Assembly (NCBI GenBank): GCA_016801885.1
Contig: CM028891.1
Span: 14,181,517-14,245,516 of the forward strand
DNA from: Toxotes chatareus
Lineage: Eukaryota > Chordata > Actinopteri > Toxotidae
Direction of reading: 5' to 3'
Length of the DNA stretch: 64,000 nucleotides
In this document: piece by piece, positions 1 to 14,800 of the stretch
Numbering within the stretch: position 1 is the stretch's first letter
How the letters are laid out: every line of letters begins with the position of its first letter
The notes under the pieces: generated by a model
What the model was told of the DNA's origin: nothing
Database searches by the model: none
What the model saw: the letters and a program-made list of their open reading frames with translations, nothing else
Program-made: the position numbers and the translations under genes

Positions 1-744
1 AGGGATTTCTTAATTTGCACCTGCAGGGTCCAGTGGTAAAAGTGCTTTTCCTGGTCAGACCAGTAGGTCAGATTTCTTCTTGTACCTTCTCCATGTGTGC
101 CAGAATAAGAAGGGAAGAGTTCAGCCAAATCACTGCCTTTATTCCTTTATCATTTTAAGCTATTTGTTACTGTACAAACTGTCTTACTGGTTCTTTATAT
201 GGGGCAAATTGTAGTAATCTACCCACCTTACAATGTAGACTTTTTGTGTTTACATTTTTATCTGTCTTTAATAAATGTCTTTTATATTTTTGTGTTATTT
301 GACCCTCCCATAATATATGCATATTATCATACATGGGAACACCATCCTCTTAAGCCTAAAGCACTGAAGAAACAACTGAAATGCCTTTAGATGCAGATAC
401 AGGGTAAAGGGAGCTTAACTTTGACTTAGATGGAAAAAAGCAATTAACTGTGAAAGTATGACTTCACTGTAAATTTTACTTGATGGGGGAAGATGAAGAT
501 GTAATACAATACTTACATGTCCAGCCTAGTCCAGCTTTCACCCTTTTCTGTCTCATTTTTCCCTTTCTGTCCTCTCACTTCTCTGCATTTGACCATCTGG
601 TTGTGATTACAAAGAACTTAAAATGATTCGGTCTATAGAATACAACACCCCCTCCGCCCCCCCCCCGCCCCTTTCCTTCTACATCTGTGTGTCCATGGTG
701 CTGACTCCTGTCTCTCTGCCCCCACCTCCTCATTTCTTCTCCAG
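1..744 (+). other. scrib: scrib intron (partial) leading into the first visible exon
   Basis: No Scribble-like coding sequence is visible here. The expected preceding exon (the LRR just before the IPEIPESIKFC segment) is absent, so this is the 3' part of an intron. A C-rich run lies at about 651-669. The acceptor ccag precedes 745. The short ORF at 199-390 has no family features. Confidence 0.75.
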
Positions 745-3700
745 ACATTCCTGAGATCCCTGAGAGCATTAAATTTTGCAGGGCCTTAGAGATCGCAGAC
801 TTCAGTGGAAACCCCCTCTCCAGGTAAGTGGGTTGGAACAGCCCACCACTCAGTTCACCATCACTGTGAGAAAATATTGTGCTTGCCCAGATAGAACAAG
901 GGGGAGAGAAGCAGCACTTGCTTGATGAAATGAAACGAAGCATGAACAGTGTCATTTGTTTGCTCTAGTTATTTTTCTTTCCTATTTTAAATGTGAAGTG
1001 AATCATATTGTGTGTGTTTGAATGTACAGTCTGCCCTTTTTCCGGATTTGTAATTGTAATGCTTGAAATCATTCACATGCTCAGAAATAATTATAGAATA
1101 GCACAGAACTCTCTTACCAAACATGTCTTTGAACGAAAGTGTCACGTTGAACTAACCAGGATACCAGTTATCTCTACCATATCTTTAAGTAAAGTCAGAG
1201 TGAAAACCTTGCATTTCTTGCTGTACCCCTGATGTCCAAGTTGTTAGTGTATAGAAAAGCAATGGAACCACTGACAAAAGGTTTTTGATGCTGAATACTT
1301 AAACAGATGGGGCTAGAGGTCTAAAGGGCCAATAGTCTGTGTGAGTCAAGCGATCCCATGCGTTGTACAACAGATCCCTAAGAGACACTCTCCACCATTT
1401 TTCCCTCCTGTCTTTCTGCCACAGATTGCCGGATGGTTTCACTCAGCTCCGAGCGCTGGCTCACTTGGCACTCAATGATGTGTCATTGCAGACGTTGCCT
1501 AACGACATTGGAAAGTATGTACACATGCACAATAGCTCATAGTAGAAAATTGGTGTGATAAAGTGTTCTTTTTTTTTTTTTTTTTTAATTAATGATGTGC
1601 TTTTCCCTTAAATGGTTACAGAAACTGTAAAAATGGTCCAAAATTTTTAAAACCCACCATCTCAGGTTATAAAAAACAAACTGTTTAACGCATAAATTTT
1701 GCAATTTGGATTCCACACAATTTAGAATAATTCATTATTAATATCTGGGAAAAGAGGGGAAATGATTAGTCGATTAATTGCTCAGCTGATTAACAGAAAA
1801 TGAATCAGTAGCAATTTTGATTAATCACTCCCTCACCAAGCTAAAATACCAAACATTCTCTAGTTCCTCCTATTAAAATGTGGTGATGTGTTTCATGTTA
1901 AAGTTAAATTTAAATATCTTTGGTATTTTAACTCTTAGTTGGACAAAACAAACAATTTGAAAATGTTGTTTAGGAAAAATTTACCAGACTGAAGGCTGTG
2001 GACACAGATAGCTCCATGATACATTAGGAGACGGAGCAGGTTTTCAAGGAGTGTAATTCTGTTGCCCAGTGGGCTTTGAGGCAGCCGGTCTCTGGGCTCT
2101 GGGCCACTGCTGTGCTCAGACAGATGGAAGAGCCCCTCACTATGCCAGGCAGCCCAGACGAACAGACCTGCCATCTGACTAACCAACCTGCCTCTCCTCT
2201 CCCCCCTCTCTCACTCCCCCAACCTCTCTTCGCATTGTCTGCCAACTCCTACCCCTCTTCCTTTTACTGGGCACCTTTCATAGCTTGGCCAACCTGGTGA
2301 CGTTGGAACTCAGGGAGAACCTGCTGAAGTCTCTGCCCACGTAAGTGTCACCTCCTTCCAGTGTACATGTGCTGAGCTTAGTCTCCTGTCTAGTTCCCCA
2401 CCATCTACATCAATAAGCGCCTGTTGACAGTGCAAGATGACAATGGTTCCACAACACATGAAGAATTATCCCTGCTGTCTATCCTACTGTTACTTCTGCT
2501 CTGTAGATCAGCATTAAACTCATCATAGACTCATCTCTCACCTGCAAAAGCAATAGATTTCTGAAAGATGTTTTGGTCTTTGCATGTGTCAGTGTCAGTC
2601 AGTGTGAATGAATGGTATGTTGTAATCATGTGGAACCCGCTCTTTGTTCTTTCAAGGCACATGTTTGTGTGACTTAACACTTGCGCTATGTTGTGTGTGT
2701 TTGCAGATCGCTTTCTTTCCTGGTGAAACTGGAACAACTGGACCTGGGCAGCAATGAACTGGAAGTTTTGGTAAGTGAACAGCTCAAACTGTTTTAATCA
2801 TATACAGTAGATGATTCATTCTACCTCCGAGTGCTCAAACAACACCCTTAACTGTGTCATAAAATCTGTTTTATATTTGCACTACTAGTGCAGCAAACAC
2901 ACACAGAGTGACACGTATCTAAAATATTCCTCTCACATTCCCACCACAATAATCATGATCCAAACCACATTTGCCTAGCTAAACACAGCAGAGCCAGTCT
3001 GTCAGACCTGAGGCCGTGCCTGGGCTGTACCCGAGGGTGAGAGCTGCTTTTAGCCTGGGAACACCCAACTATCTCAATAGGACAGGGTAAACAATGCCTC
3101 ATGACAAGGGCGGAGGCTGAGCAAACAGTTGACATCATGATGAAGCCTTGCCTGCCTGCCATGTCGGTCTGTCATTCTCCTTAATTTCATTTATCACTTA
3201 GACTTTAATTTGAGCTCATTTTGGGAAACTTCAGCCCAGTGTGCCTGGGACTGCGAAGAAGAAAGTAACGAAAGTGTAAGGAAAAATAGATCCCACAAAG
3301 AGAAGAGGAAGGATCCTGCTTTGAAAGCTGTTGATCCTTTACAACAGATAAAATAACGGGAAATCAGAGAAATTATTTTCATTGAATGCTAGTTCAGCTT
3401 CATCCTTTAGGGGTCATACTGAAGCGTATGAGAATTTTGTTGTGAATGAACTATAACCATTCACTTATTCTACAGAGTGTTAGAGTATTTAGGGCACATG
3501 ATTTCTGTTTGCTGTGGTCTCAGTCCCTCTTAATAGTTTTCAAATGGAGCAGATTCCCACTCAATGTTGTGTGTGTTCAGAGCTCATACTTCTCTGGAAT
3601 TGCACCACAAATGTCAACAAAAATAAACAGCCTACTCCTCTCTCTCAGCCGGACACCCTTGGTGCTCTCCCCAACCTGAGGGAGCTGTGGCTGGACCGTA

Positions 3701-5874
3701 ACCAGTTGTCCTCATTACCACCAGTGAGTATCATTTCGAAATGCAAATATATTTTTTTTAAAGCTTCCCTGTTGCAAGAACTTCTTTCTAGAAACTGTTG
3801 TGAAACCACACATGTAGGATTAACTCCAGCAGATTTCCTCGCCTTGTTTTTGTTGTGAAGGTAATGGTTGTATTATGCGTCTGTGGCCCAGTTATTTATT
3901 GTGTGTGTGTGTGTGTGTGTGTGTGTAGGAGCTGGGGAACCTCCGGAAACTGGTGTGTCTGGATGTGTCAGAGAATCGTCTGGAGGAGCTTCCCTCAGAG
4001 CTCAACGGCCTCCTGGCTCTCACTGACCTGCTGCTCACACAGAACCTGCTGGAGGTCATCCCAGACAGCATAGGTGAAAAATAAAGAAGAGGGGGAAAGA
4101 CACATTGTCTTAGAAAAACAAACCGGAAATGACATATCTCAGTAAACTTATAAAATATATAGCGATGGATCTAATTATGAAATAAATCGTTGTAGCAGCT
4201 GTTACCATGTACAGCTGTCTCTGCATTTCATACTCAGTGTCTCACAAAAATGGCGTTAGCTTTTCCTTTGCGTTGTATTTTAACATAGTTTAAGGCCAGA
4301 ACAAGACAGAAGAACAAGTTCCCCAATACTAAAAGCTTTTCATTCTTTCTCCGTGGCTGTTAACCATTTAATTAAGCCACACTTCTGTTGTAGACCCTGG
4401 GACATGCGCACTGTGTGTAGGTGACTTTACTGTGATAACTAAGAATGGCACTGCCCTCTAGTGGAAAACTGATGTCAGTGAAAAGTGGCACAGGCGATTA
4501 CAAAAGCTTGTGAGAAGTTTTTGACCTTCATCAGTTCCCTGTATTTAATTATTCCAGAGCGTGGACGCATTTGAAAAACATTTCAAACATTAACATCACA
4601 TGTACAATACATGTCAAACGCACAAGACGTCACATTAAAAACATACATAGATGCAGATACGTGATCACATTAAGAATAGCGACAAAGACAAAGACTTGTA
4701 TGGTCCTAAAGTTGTGAATGTTGATGTCTTATTCCTGCAGCTTGTTAAATGGTATTATGTTTTGTCTCCAGGTTGTCTGAAACAGCTGTCTATCCTGAAG
4801 GTGGACCAGAACAGACTGACCCACCTGACCGATTCGATAGGAGAGTGTGAAAACCTCACAGAACTCGTCTTGACAGAGAACCTTTTACAAGTAGGGAGAC
4901 ATTAATCGCTTACAACTGCCTTTCAGCAGCCCAGTTTGGATTTATGCATGCCCATTAATATCCAAGTCCCATTAACAGCTATTAGGTTTCATTATTGATT
5001 TCACTGATTATTAATGGCCTCTTACTCCATCCCTTAAAGTCACTTCCTCGCTCGCTGGGCAAGCTGAAGAAGCTGACCAACCTGAATGTAGACCGCAACC
5101 GTTTGGGCAGCGTGCCCAAAGAGCTGGGCGGCTGTGCCAGCCTCAACGTTCTCTCCTTGAGAGACAACCGCCTGGGCAAACTGCCTGCTGAACTTGCAGA
5201 TGCCACAGAGTTGCATGTGCTGGATGTGGCTGGAAACAGGTAACCTCACTTAACACCTTGGGCTGTTAATAATGCACAGCAGAGTTTGCACCTCTTAATG
5301 TAATCAGGAGCCAACAATGTGACCTCATGTAGATGTATTTTCACAGTTATGGTGCTAAGCCATAGAAAATCTATAGGAAAACTGCAAGCAAATGCATCAC
5401 TGTCAAGGGGTCTTTGGTCATTTTCATAAAGTTATAGAGGGAGCGAGGTTTCTGCAAATCAGGAAGGTTATTCCTGGGATTTTTTTTTTCTTAGTGCAAA
5501 AAGCACACATCCTAATATATGATCTAATATATGAAAGCTTGCTGAATATGTCAAGTTACAGAGTTTCTGCTCACTTTTTGTGAGATTGATGATCACCGGT
5601 TTAACTATTTAAGATCACAGAAGTATCTGTTGGATCATAGCTTTTATTTTTAGTTACTGAAAACTAAAGGTTGCGGCTCATCTCACCTCATCCCTTCTTT
5701 TGCTCAGATTACAGAACTTGCCTTTTGCCCTGACAAACCTCAATCTGAAGGCCATGTGGCTCGCAGAGAACCAGTCACAGCCGATGCTCAAGTTCCAGAC
5801 AGAGGACGACGAGCGAACCGGAGAGAAAGTGTTGACCTGCTATTTACTGCCCCAGCAGCCTTCCCCCAGCCTAG
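745..5874 (+). CDS. scrib: scrib exons for the leucine-rich-repeat domain and LAP-specific region
   Basis: Nine exons (745-823 to 5708-5874) encode about 332 residues of consecutive 23-residue LRRs of the LxxLxLxxNxLxxLP type. Examples are LRELWLDRNQLSSLPP, LVCLDVSENRLEELP and LTNLNVDRNRLGSVPKELGG. They end in the LAP-specific segment with NLKAMWLAENQSQPML and KVLTCYLLPQQP. In Scribble the LRRs direct membrane and junction localisation and bind partners such as LGL2; here this is family knowledge. Several exon boundaries fall at equivalent LRR positions, as expected of repeats that grew by duplication. The repeats upstream of IPEIPESIKF are off-window. Confidence 0.95.
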
Positions 5875-8800
5875 GTGAGTAGCACTTTGAACTGGTTATT
5901 ATTTTTCATTAGATAGGAAGGACGTTTGGCTCATATTTGGAGCTTTACAGTTCGTTTTTGTTCAGGTTTTAGTCAGCTAGTTAACTAGTTGTAGTTCATG
6001 ATACTACATATGGTTTGTAAGACTTTACAGAATCTGTTCCTGAAGCTGTCCATTCAAAAGTAATCTACAGCTGTTCCCTCAGTTTGACATCCTTCTCTGT
6101 CTGCACTTTTCCTTCATTTTCCACAGAGAACTTGCTACAGAACAGTGTGGATGACAGCTGGACAGACAGCAACCTGAACCGAGTGTCAGTCATTCAGTTC
6201 CAGGAGGAGACCAAGGCTGAGGAGGAGGATGATGAGGCTGCCGCAGAGCGCAGGGTGAGGAACAGTGCAGTGTCGTTTTCTGTCCCCATTCTTGTCCCCC
6301 TGTTGACAGGATTTTTATGTTTTTCTCTGTTACTTATCATTATGGTAACGCACGTCTCTGTTGTCATTTTTATAATTGAAGTTGTTGCGCTCCAAGTCGA
6401 TATGATTCTTTACTGTCACAAAAGCATGTATTTTCTGTGCTTGATCAAGGTTATTACTGCGACAAAAGTATTTTCAGTAGGTCTGTACTAGTGCGTATTT
6501 GCTATCAAAAGCAGGTTTGAATCTGTTTCTTTTGCTGCAGGGTCTGCAGCGCAGAGCCACGCCGCACCCCAGCGAGCTGAAGGTGATGAAGAAGGTGATT
6601 GAGGAGAGGAGGAACGAGGCTTACTCATCCAGACCTGATGGAGAAGAAGAGTCCGCTGACCCACAGGTACAGCCAGCACACTGTAAAATGGTGGTAATGT
6701 CAGATCTGCATGTTGTAGTAATCTAACGGGCTGTAGAAGTGTTACTGCACTTCTACCTTGTTACCTGTCTGTGCTGTTGATCCCAATACTAAAACTGGTG
6801 ATGTTGTTTTTTTAGGAGAAGCGGCTCAGTGACCTGTCCAATCAGAGCCATGATTCCCAGGTCTCCAACAGCACACTGTCAGCCACCTCCCACGAGGACA
6901 GACAAAATGTGACTGCCACCTCGCAGAGGGAGGACCTTGTGGATGGCCACTCCCCTCAGGAGGAGGAAGAGCTGGATGAGATGGAGGTGGAGTACATTGA
7001 GGTGAATACTCAAAATGTCTTCAGACTTGGCTACAGAAAAGAATTTCCATCAGAGGGTATATTTATTAAGAGGATAAACAATTATCACTTTAAGAAATCG
7101 TTAATGCTTAAAGACAAATCTGTGGATCCTCTTTCGGTTTTCAATTTCCAAAATCTCCCTTTCTTCAGCCCACTGTGCACTTTGCGGAGGAGCCCATCAT
7201 CCGCGGTGGGGATGAGGACGACGACGAAGATGGGGATGACGGCGAGAGGAGCGATGAGGAGGATGAGAGACCGGCTATACCCGCAGAGAAGCAGCGTTTG
7301 ATCAGAAAGGACACGCCACATTACAAGAAGCACTTCAAGATCACCAAGCTGCCCAAGCCCGAGGCTGTGGCCGCGCTGCTGCAGGGCTTCAATCCCGACG
7401 GCCTCAACTCTCCGACACAGGCTGCCGAGGATGAGCAGGATGAGGAGGAAGAGCAGAGTATTGGTACTCCTCAGCACCATCTCAGAATGGACGAGCTGGA
7501 GGACAGCCGGCAACAGGTCAACTCCAGTCAAGTAAAGGTAAAGGAAAGATCCCAGCACTGGTAGGATGCAATTCAGGAATGTAGGGGATAGCGGAGTAGA
7601 AATAGTCACATATTATAAGCAGAAAAATATCACTTTTCTCACCTGCATTTGGACACAGATGTAAAAGTCCAGTGTATATACAAGTGGCACAACATGACAT
7701 ACAGTGAGCTGAGACATTGTATTATACATTGTATTGATAACACACCAAATCAATTAACTAGCTTATTTTATGCTTCAATTTTTCTATTTATGTTATAAGA
7801 ATATATTTAACTTGAATATATTTTTGGCTTGCTTATTGCCTCTATGCATACAGCATTAAATGTCTGCATAGAGAGCCCTTACCATCTTGCAAGTTGCATT
7901 CAGTTTGGAGTGGGCTGCTAGCACATATTAAGGATGTGGCATTGCATGCAGGGTATTTGTGGAAATAAAGATGTCTATCCCTGTGTATCCTCGTAAATCA
8001 GGGAGACCCCACCCCCCCTTCCCCCTCGGAAGCTGATTTTGTGGTTTAACTACAAAATCACCAGTATTCTCGGCTCAGAACGGCTCCCTGAGTTCTTTGC
8101 TTTCTCTTTGCTCTGTCTCACAGAGATGAGATGTCCTCCACCAAAAGCCTACAAACACTCAACATAAACCCTACAACATTTAAACAGCTTGACATATGAT
8201 GCAATAACAACAAAGTGACGTAAAAACATTGTGTCATACATGGAGAAAGATCAGTGAAATGCCATTTAAAGTTTTTCTATGCAAGATTGCGTCTTGATGT
8301 TTGTTTACATAGAGATAATGTACCAGATATGAGCACAAGCCTCGGCAGGCTGAGTTCAGCCTTTCTTGCGCGACACTGGCCCAATTCAGTACTAAGCTTC
8401 TCATCATATTATCAACCATCTCCTGATTTAATTGAATAATTACGTTTTCATACTCTGCTTTTATAACATTGTGTGTGTCTGCTTGTGTGAATGGAGTGAA
8501 GTGAAATGAAGTCTGCTGAGGTGCTGCTTATGAAAATGAATCTCCATATTGATCATTAGTATTTGGGGAGACTTCAGTGAAATCTGATGATTTATCAATG
8601 CTAAGTGAAGAAATCCTTTTTTTTAACACTGTGATCAAACATTATCATCTCACCAAATCTGTTTTGTGTGTGTCTATGGATGTGGATCTGTTTGTGTGGC
8701 TGAACCTCAGACCAACCAGAACATGTATGGGCAGAGCTGGAATGTGAGAACCAATGAGCCTTCTTTGTGTCATATGGTAATAATCTTTTATGGGATGTTT

Positions 8801-11800
8801 AAATTATTATGGATAATAATAATTCTGTTATTTTATTTATTTATTTATTTTTCTTTCTGTAAATTACTTTTGTAAAGTCATCTTATAGATATGTTTATTT
8901 ATTTCTTAAGTTGAAACTGTTCTATATCATCTTTCAGTCTTTTACATGAGTAGGCCTGTTGTCTAAATTAAGGCTCGGTACTGGAGGAAACTGCTATTTA
9001 TGGTGTGGAGGCTGGGCTTATTCTGGTTTGGGAGCTTTTGCCTTCTTTTGTCCGCTCTCTCTACACTGTGTTTTGCACTATAGCTCAGCTCCTTGGTCTT
9101 GTCTTTCCATCTCTGCCTGTATTTGCTTTTGGTGGCTGGGGAGTGAGTGTGAGATTGCTGCTGCTTCAAGGTGGTCCATCCCGGTGGACTTGGAGGTCCC
9201 ACAACCTGCTCGCACACTGTGGAGTGTTGGGTGTGTTTGGTGAAGTTTATGGAAAGTGTGAGAAAGTGTTTTGTGTGTGTGTGTGTGTGTTTTTTTTTCT
9301 TTTGTGTGCGTGTGAGCATATTTTTATTTTGGCCTGACTAATCCGCATGCCTCTCGCTGGTTCCTGTCCTAACAGGGGGTGTCATTTGATCAAGTCAATA
9401 ATCTGCTGATTGAACCTGCTCGAATTGAGGAGGAAGAGGTCTGTACCTACTCTTTCCCATCCAGTCTGTCTTTCTGTGTCCCTCACTCATCCACTCATTC
9501 ACCCACTTGTACTCGAAGGTGGAGAAAATACCCACAGAACTCCATGGTTAATCCAAGCCAATCACTAGGGACCCCCTAACCACAACTCATTTATGAGATG
9601 GGCAGTGTGGCAGAACCTGAATGCAACAGGCCAGTAAACATATTTCATTTAGATATATTGTTTTCCACTGGGCAGCAGACAGCACTCTAACACTGCTGCA
9701 GCAAAAATTTGTTGATGGACTTACATGAGTTGGAGAGCATCCTGGGAAATTAGCCTAACTTTCCATGTGGTGACAGATTATTGACAATGAATGAAATGTG
9801 TTTTTTGTCTCAGTTGTATCCTTGCATCTTAATAGGGTCTATCAAAGCTTCCTGATTTACAGAAACACAGTGTTTGGTCAGAGAAACCAGTGGCTAGTTT
9901 AGTCTTTATGTTTGTTCTCCTTTGGTTATAAATAATCAGGTTAGAAAAGTATAATATACAGCTATATTTAAATAAGTAAACTCAACACATCTTACCAGGT
10001 TAATTTCTGACCTCCTGAATCTCCTGCTTTGTTAGACTGCTACCATGAAAGGTCGTAATAATCATGAATTGATCATCAGTTGATTATCTGACAGTGTGCA
10101 AAGGGAAAGTGACAGTATGAGGCATTACTTCTACCCATGCAGGTGTTTTCAGCCATTGTGCCAAATTCTCATAGACTGTAATTCACTGTTGTTGCTGGTT
10201 CTTCTATTGTTCAGGTAACCCAGTTACAACATCATCCATTGCATAAGAGGTTAAAGTGAACATACAACTTACTCCTAATAAGGAACAGCAGGTTTGCACA
10301 GCACCTGAAACAAAAAAATGGTTTACATACCAAATATAAATTAATTTATTGGGACCCCTGGCCTCTACAAGTATTTATGAGTCCCCCGGATGCCCACAGT
10401 TCTGTTGTTCCCCTTAATCTGAACCATATTTCTGAAATGTGTGTGCCTACATGTCATCCTGTCATTTTTTTTTTCTAAAATGCTGACAGTGCTCCACACA
10501 TAGCTAAAGCCGCACACATCGTAGTACAAATCCAAGTCAGGTTCTGCCACACTTCGCCCCTCCTGCCTTTCTTCTGCTTCCGCTGCTTCGCTCCTTTTCA
10601 CCTCCTGTCCATGCTGTGTTGCCCTGGAACGAATGGGCTAGTCACACTGTGATGAGGGCAAGTCCGCGTCACCTGCTTCCTCCAGGTGTTTTTTTTTTTT
10701 TTTTCTTCATATATGCAGGTATACAGAGATGGTATGTCACTCAGCTGCCGACTAGAAGAAGAGCTCCAGGTGGATGAAGAAACTTATTTCTCAACATAGA
10801 TTTCATGCTGGACGTGGCATACTTGATATTTTCTATTATTACTTTACTAAGTGGTGTTGCTTATCTCATCTCCTTTTTGGCATGTTTTTGTTGTAGTATT
10901 GTATATGATGGTGTATGAATACTGTACACTCTTGTGCTGTTTAGTCTTGATGAAGAAAACATTTCTTTTCACCGTTACAGAGCAGTTGAACATTTTAATG
11001 AATGATACCATCTCATTGTTACAAATGCTGGGGTTTGAAGACAGACTTCAAATCAGTCTCCACATCCAGGACAGCACATTCTTCCTGTCTCCTACTCCTG
11101 ACATTTCCCTTTTTCTTTCCACCTGTCCCACATTTGTCTCTATTCCTCCCCCTTTTTGCATGGCTTGCATCTACACAGAATATACACAGTCTGTTAAGAC
11201 TTATTTAGTATTTATCTCACATCTAAAAATCCATTCTTAGATACACATATAATACACATTGGACAGTACATGTTTTCTGTAAGGGTTTAACCTCTTAATT
11301 CAGATGAAGAGGGCTTCACACAGTGTGGATTTGTTCAGTTTATGTCAGAAGTCTAATGTCAGTTAAGTGGTGATTAGTAGATGACATAGCGCCTTATTGC
11401 TTTGAGTATATTTACAAACACAATCTCAGATTAAGGCACAAAATCATCCACCTTCCACTTAAACTGACATAAGGCTTCCAACAAGTCAGTGTGTCTCTCC
11501 ACTCATCCTGCATCCATCTGGCATGATCACAGGATGCCACACTGATGAGATTCACGCCACCCTCTGGCAGAAAGAGGGAAGTCACCCACAACTTAAGTCA
11601 AAAAGTGTAAGATGTGGAAATACCTCTTAAAATGGGGGGAAAAATAACAACGTTGTGGGCTCACCTCCCTCCCAATCTGTCCTGAGTCGAGTGGTGTTTA
11701 GCAGGTTTTCATTAGTGGCTGTGCTGACCCCTCACCCCCTCCTCAACTTGCAGCACACCCTGACCATCGTACGACAAACAGGCGGCCTGGGTATCAGCAT

Positions 11801-14800
11801 TGCTGGAGGGAAAGGATCCACGCCTTACAAGGGAGATGACGAGGTAAGTCCTGTACCTGGAATCTGGACATGTTAAATAAATCGGAATCATTCAATGAAT
11901 ATATAAATGAATTTTTGTGTTTCACTTCTTTCTGCAGGGAATCTTCATTTCCAGAGTATCTGAAGAGGGTCCTGCAGCGAGAGCAGGGGTTAAAGTGGGA
12001 GACAAACTCCTAGAGGTAAAGATCTGAGTAGACAGCCTGATTTTTAGATTTTTAATGAAAGACCATTGTGTTTTACTCATTTTCTCTTTCTTTTTGTCTC
12101 AGGTGAATGGAGTAGACCTCCACGAAGCAGAACATCACACAGCGGTGGAAGCTCTGCGTAGCTCTGGTGCTACAGTCTCCATGACGGTGCTACGGGAGCG
12201 CATGGTGGAGCCAGAGAACGCCATCACCACCACGCCACTGAGGCCAGAGGACGACTACTTCCCACGGGAGAGACGCAGCAGTGGCATCGCCTTTAACATG
12301 GAGACGAGTCCCAGCGGGCCTCGGCAGCGGCTGTCCACCTGCCTGATCCGCAATGACAAGGGGCTGGGATTCAGCATCGCAGGGGGCAAAGGCTCCACGC
12401 CCTACCGCACAGGAGACACGGTGAGACACGCAAACACACCCATCAACATTTTTAGTAAAATAACAGAATTATCACCCGATGACGTGGATGACATTTACAT
12501 ACAAATTAAAAAGGCACTGTCCTCTTAGAGGCCCTGGCCTATGGCGGTTTACACATTAATATTTAAAGCTTCCCACTGAAGTGAAAATCTGACAACTGCA
12601 TCCAAGTGAAGGCTGTAGTAGATTCAGATCATGGGTTTCAGTTCAAGGGGAAAGATGATACAGAGAAAACCTCTTGAAGCTGTAGACACAGTCTATCATG
12701 CAATAACTAAAGGGCCTATTTATAACAGGGGTGGTCTTGAAGTTGGGAAGTTAGGTCACAAAGTGTTTGCAGTAACTGTCTGAGCCACAGGGATCTGCGT
12801 TTACAGTCATCACCAGGGAGACGGAGATATGAATAGCCAGCCTTGACACTTGATAGGTTCACTGTAATTGGACGGGGTGAGGTGTATATTTGGGCTTGTG
12901 CAGTACTACATTGCAACTTCGCCGAGCCCACAAAGAGGAAAGGACTCATAAACCTATGACTTAGGCGTGTCTAACTGTAAGTCTTGCCTCTCCTTCAAAA
13001 GCTTTTTGAAACGTGTGGCAGCTTAGGAGTTCAGCTGGATTTTATTTGACTGAGCAAAGGGGACAACAAGCCCAAATGACTCTAAATGATGAAAAGCTAT
13101 ATCACAGGATTGCAGCCTGTTGCACCAGACTTGTTACCGCCAACTCTGTCTAATTTGGTACTGAGAAAAATAAAAGGTTTATGGAATAATTACTTATTAA
13201 ACCATGTTTAATTACAATATATTAGCAACATCTCTTTTATCTGTAGTCCGTGCTTTATTACTGCATGAGAAAGTCCCTCTTCTGCAGGTGTGAGTTATCC
13301 ACAGATGTGCATTTAAGTTGTTTCTTTTGTCTGTTGTTAGGGAATCTACATCTCTCGCATTGCAGAGGGTGGAGCGGCACACAGGGACAGCACACTGCGT
13401 GTAGGCGACAGGGTGATCTCTGTGAGTACTACCATCGCTCCCACATCTCCATCTGGGCATTGAAGTACATGAAAATGTTTCCTTTACATTCTTTTCACAA
13501 ATGGGCAAATGGGAGTTTCCTGTTCTGTTATTAGAATGGATAATGACTGATCTGGAGAAGTACAGTATATTCTGATAAACGGACAGTAATAATGTTACCA
13601 TACGCTTCTGAAAACGGCCTGATAATTTATTTTATGATCAGGATGGGTGGCCTCTCCCTCGGCTTTGTGGAGGATGCCTCATCTAAAGCAGTGTAAAGGA
13701 AACACTTTCCATCTTTTCTTTATGTTTTTAATATTTTCATTGTCACTGTGTACCTGTATCCGCTGTGCCCACAACACTGCTTTCATCACTCAAGTTACAT
13801 CTGGCCCTATCCTAAGATAGATCAGAATAACTAGGGTTAGATCCCATGTTGACCACATACAGAAAATTCATAACTCATCAGACTTTACACTCATGCATCA
13901 AATCCATTAATTAATTAGCTGAGAGAGTGTACTAATAAAGTCATCGCACTTATTCTAACCCTGAGCCTGTCTTTGGATGCATACCGTGTAGCTCTTTTGG
14001 TTAAATGGTGCAGCATTTAGCTCCTGAGGGCCTCCTGCATGACATATCTGTGCTCCTTTGTTTCTTCTGCTGATCACACTTACAGCTTGGCTTTGCTGTC
14101 CTGTATCTGTCCGCGTACCTTGTTTCTCTTTTAATCTGTTGCATGTTTTAATCCATTATTTTGTCACTCGCTACTACTGTAAGTCCACCGATGGTCTTAG
14201 ACTTTGAGAAGTCCCTCTACAAGTACGCTGAGTATGAAACTGCTCCTTTTTAACTTTGCTTTCTTTCTGGGTTTACGCTCTTCTTTCCTCCGGCAGTGTT
14301 TTTTTCTTCTCTTCGTCTGTTTGTAGGCTGCCTCTTTTCCTCCCTTTCTCACGCTCTCTCCTTCTGCATGCTCACTAATGCGTTAAGTGCATCTCCTTGC
14401 CTGCTTGGCGGTGGGGATGGTGTTGGGGTGGAGTGGGCTGAGCCTGTCAGTCTGCTGCCGTGGTGGACACGTGTCACCACGGCAGCGGCCGCGGCAGCAA
14501 TTCAGCCGACGGTAAGAGCCGGTACTGTCGGATCAGTGCTGACCTCTGCTTGTCACTTTAGGCCAGAATACAATTTTTAAGGTGGTGCATGCAGTTAACA
14601 AAACTAATGAATGAGTATTTTCTTTATGACGAAGCTGCAGATGTCTAAGGAGTTCCCTGCTTGCCTTTGTTGACTTAAGATCAAACTTTTCTTCACTTGT
14701 GTTTTAAGTAAACAAAGACAAGAGTGAGAAAGTATTCACTTGATTACATTCAAAGACAACAGACAGCACAAGCATTAATGCAGTGATGATTTTAGGGAAT

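Noticed and set aside
7085..7609. Minus-strand 174-codon ORF
   Set aside because: Antisense shadow of the acidic scrib exon 7169-7537, where Glu/Asp codons read as Leu/Ile/Val on the other strand. No independent support.
14463..14515. GC-rich Ala-coding stretch followed by ggtaaga, considered as a scrib exon
   Set aside because: Inclusion would insert residues inside PDZ2 between VIS and INGVD, and the flanking exons already join in frame.
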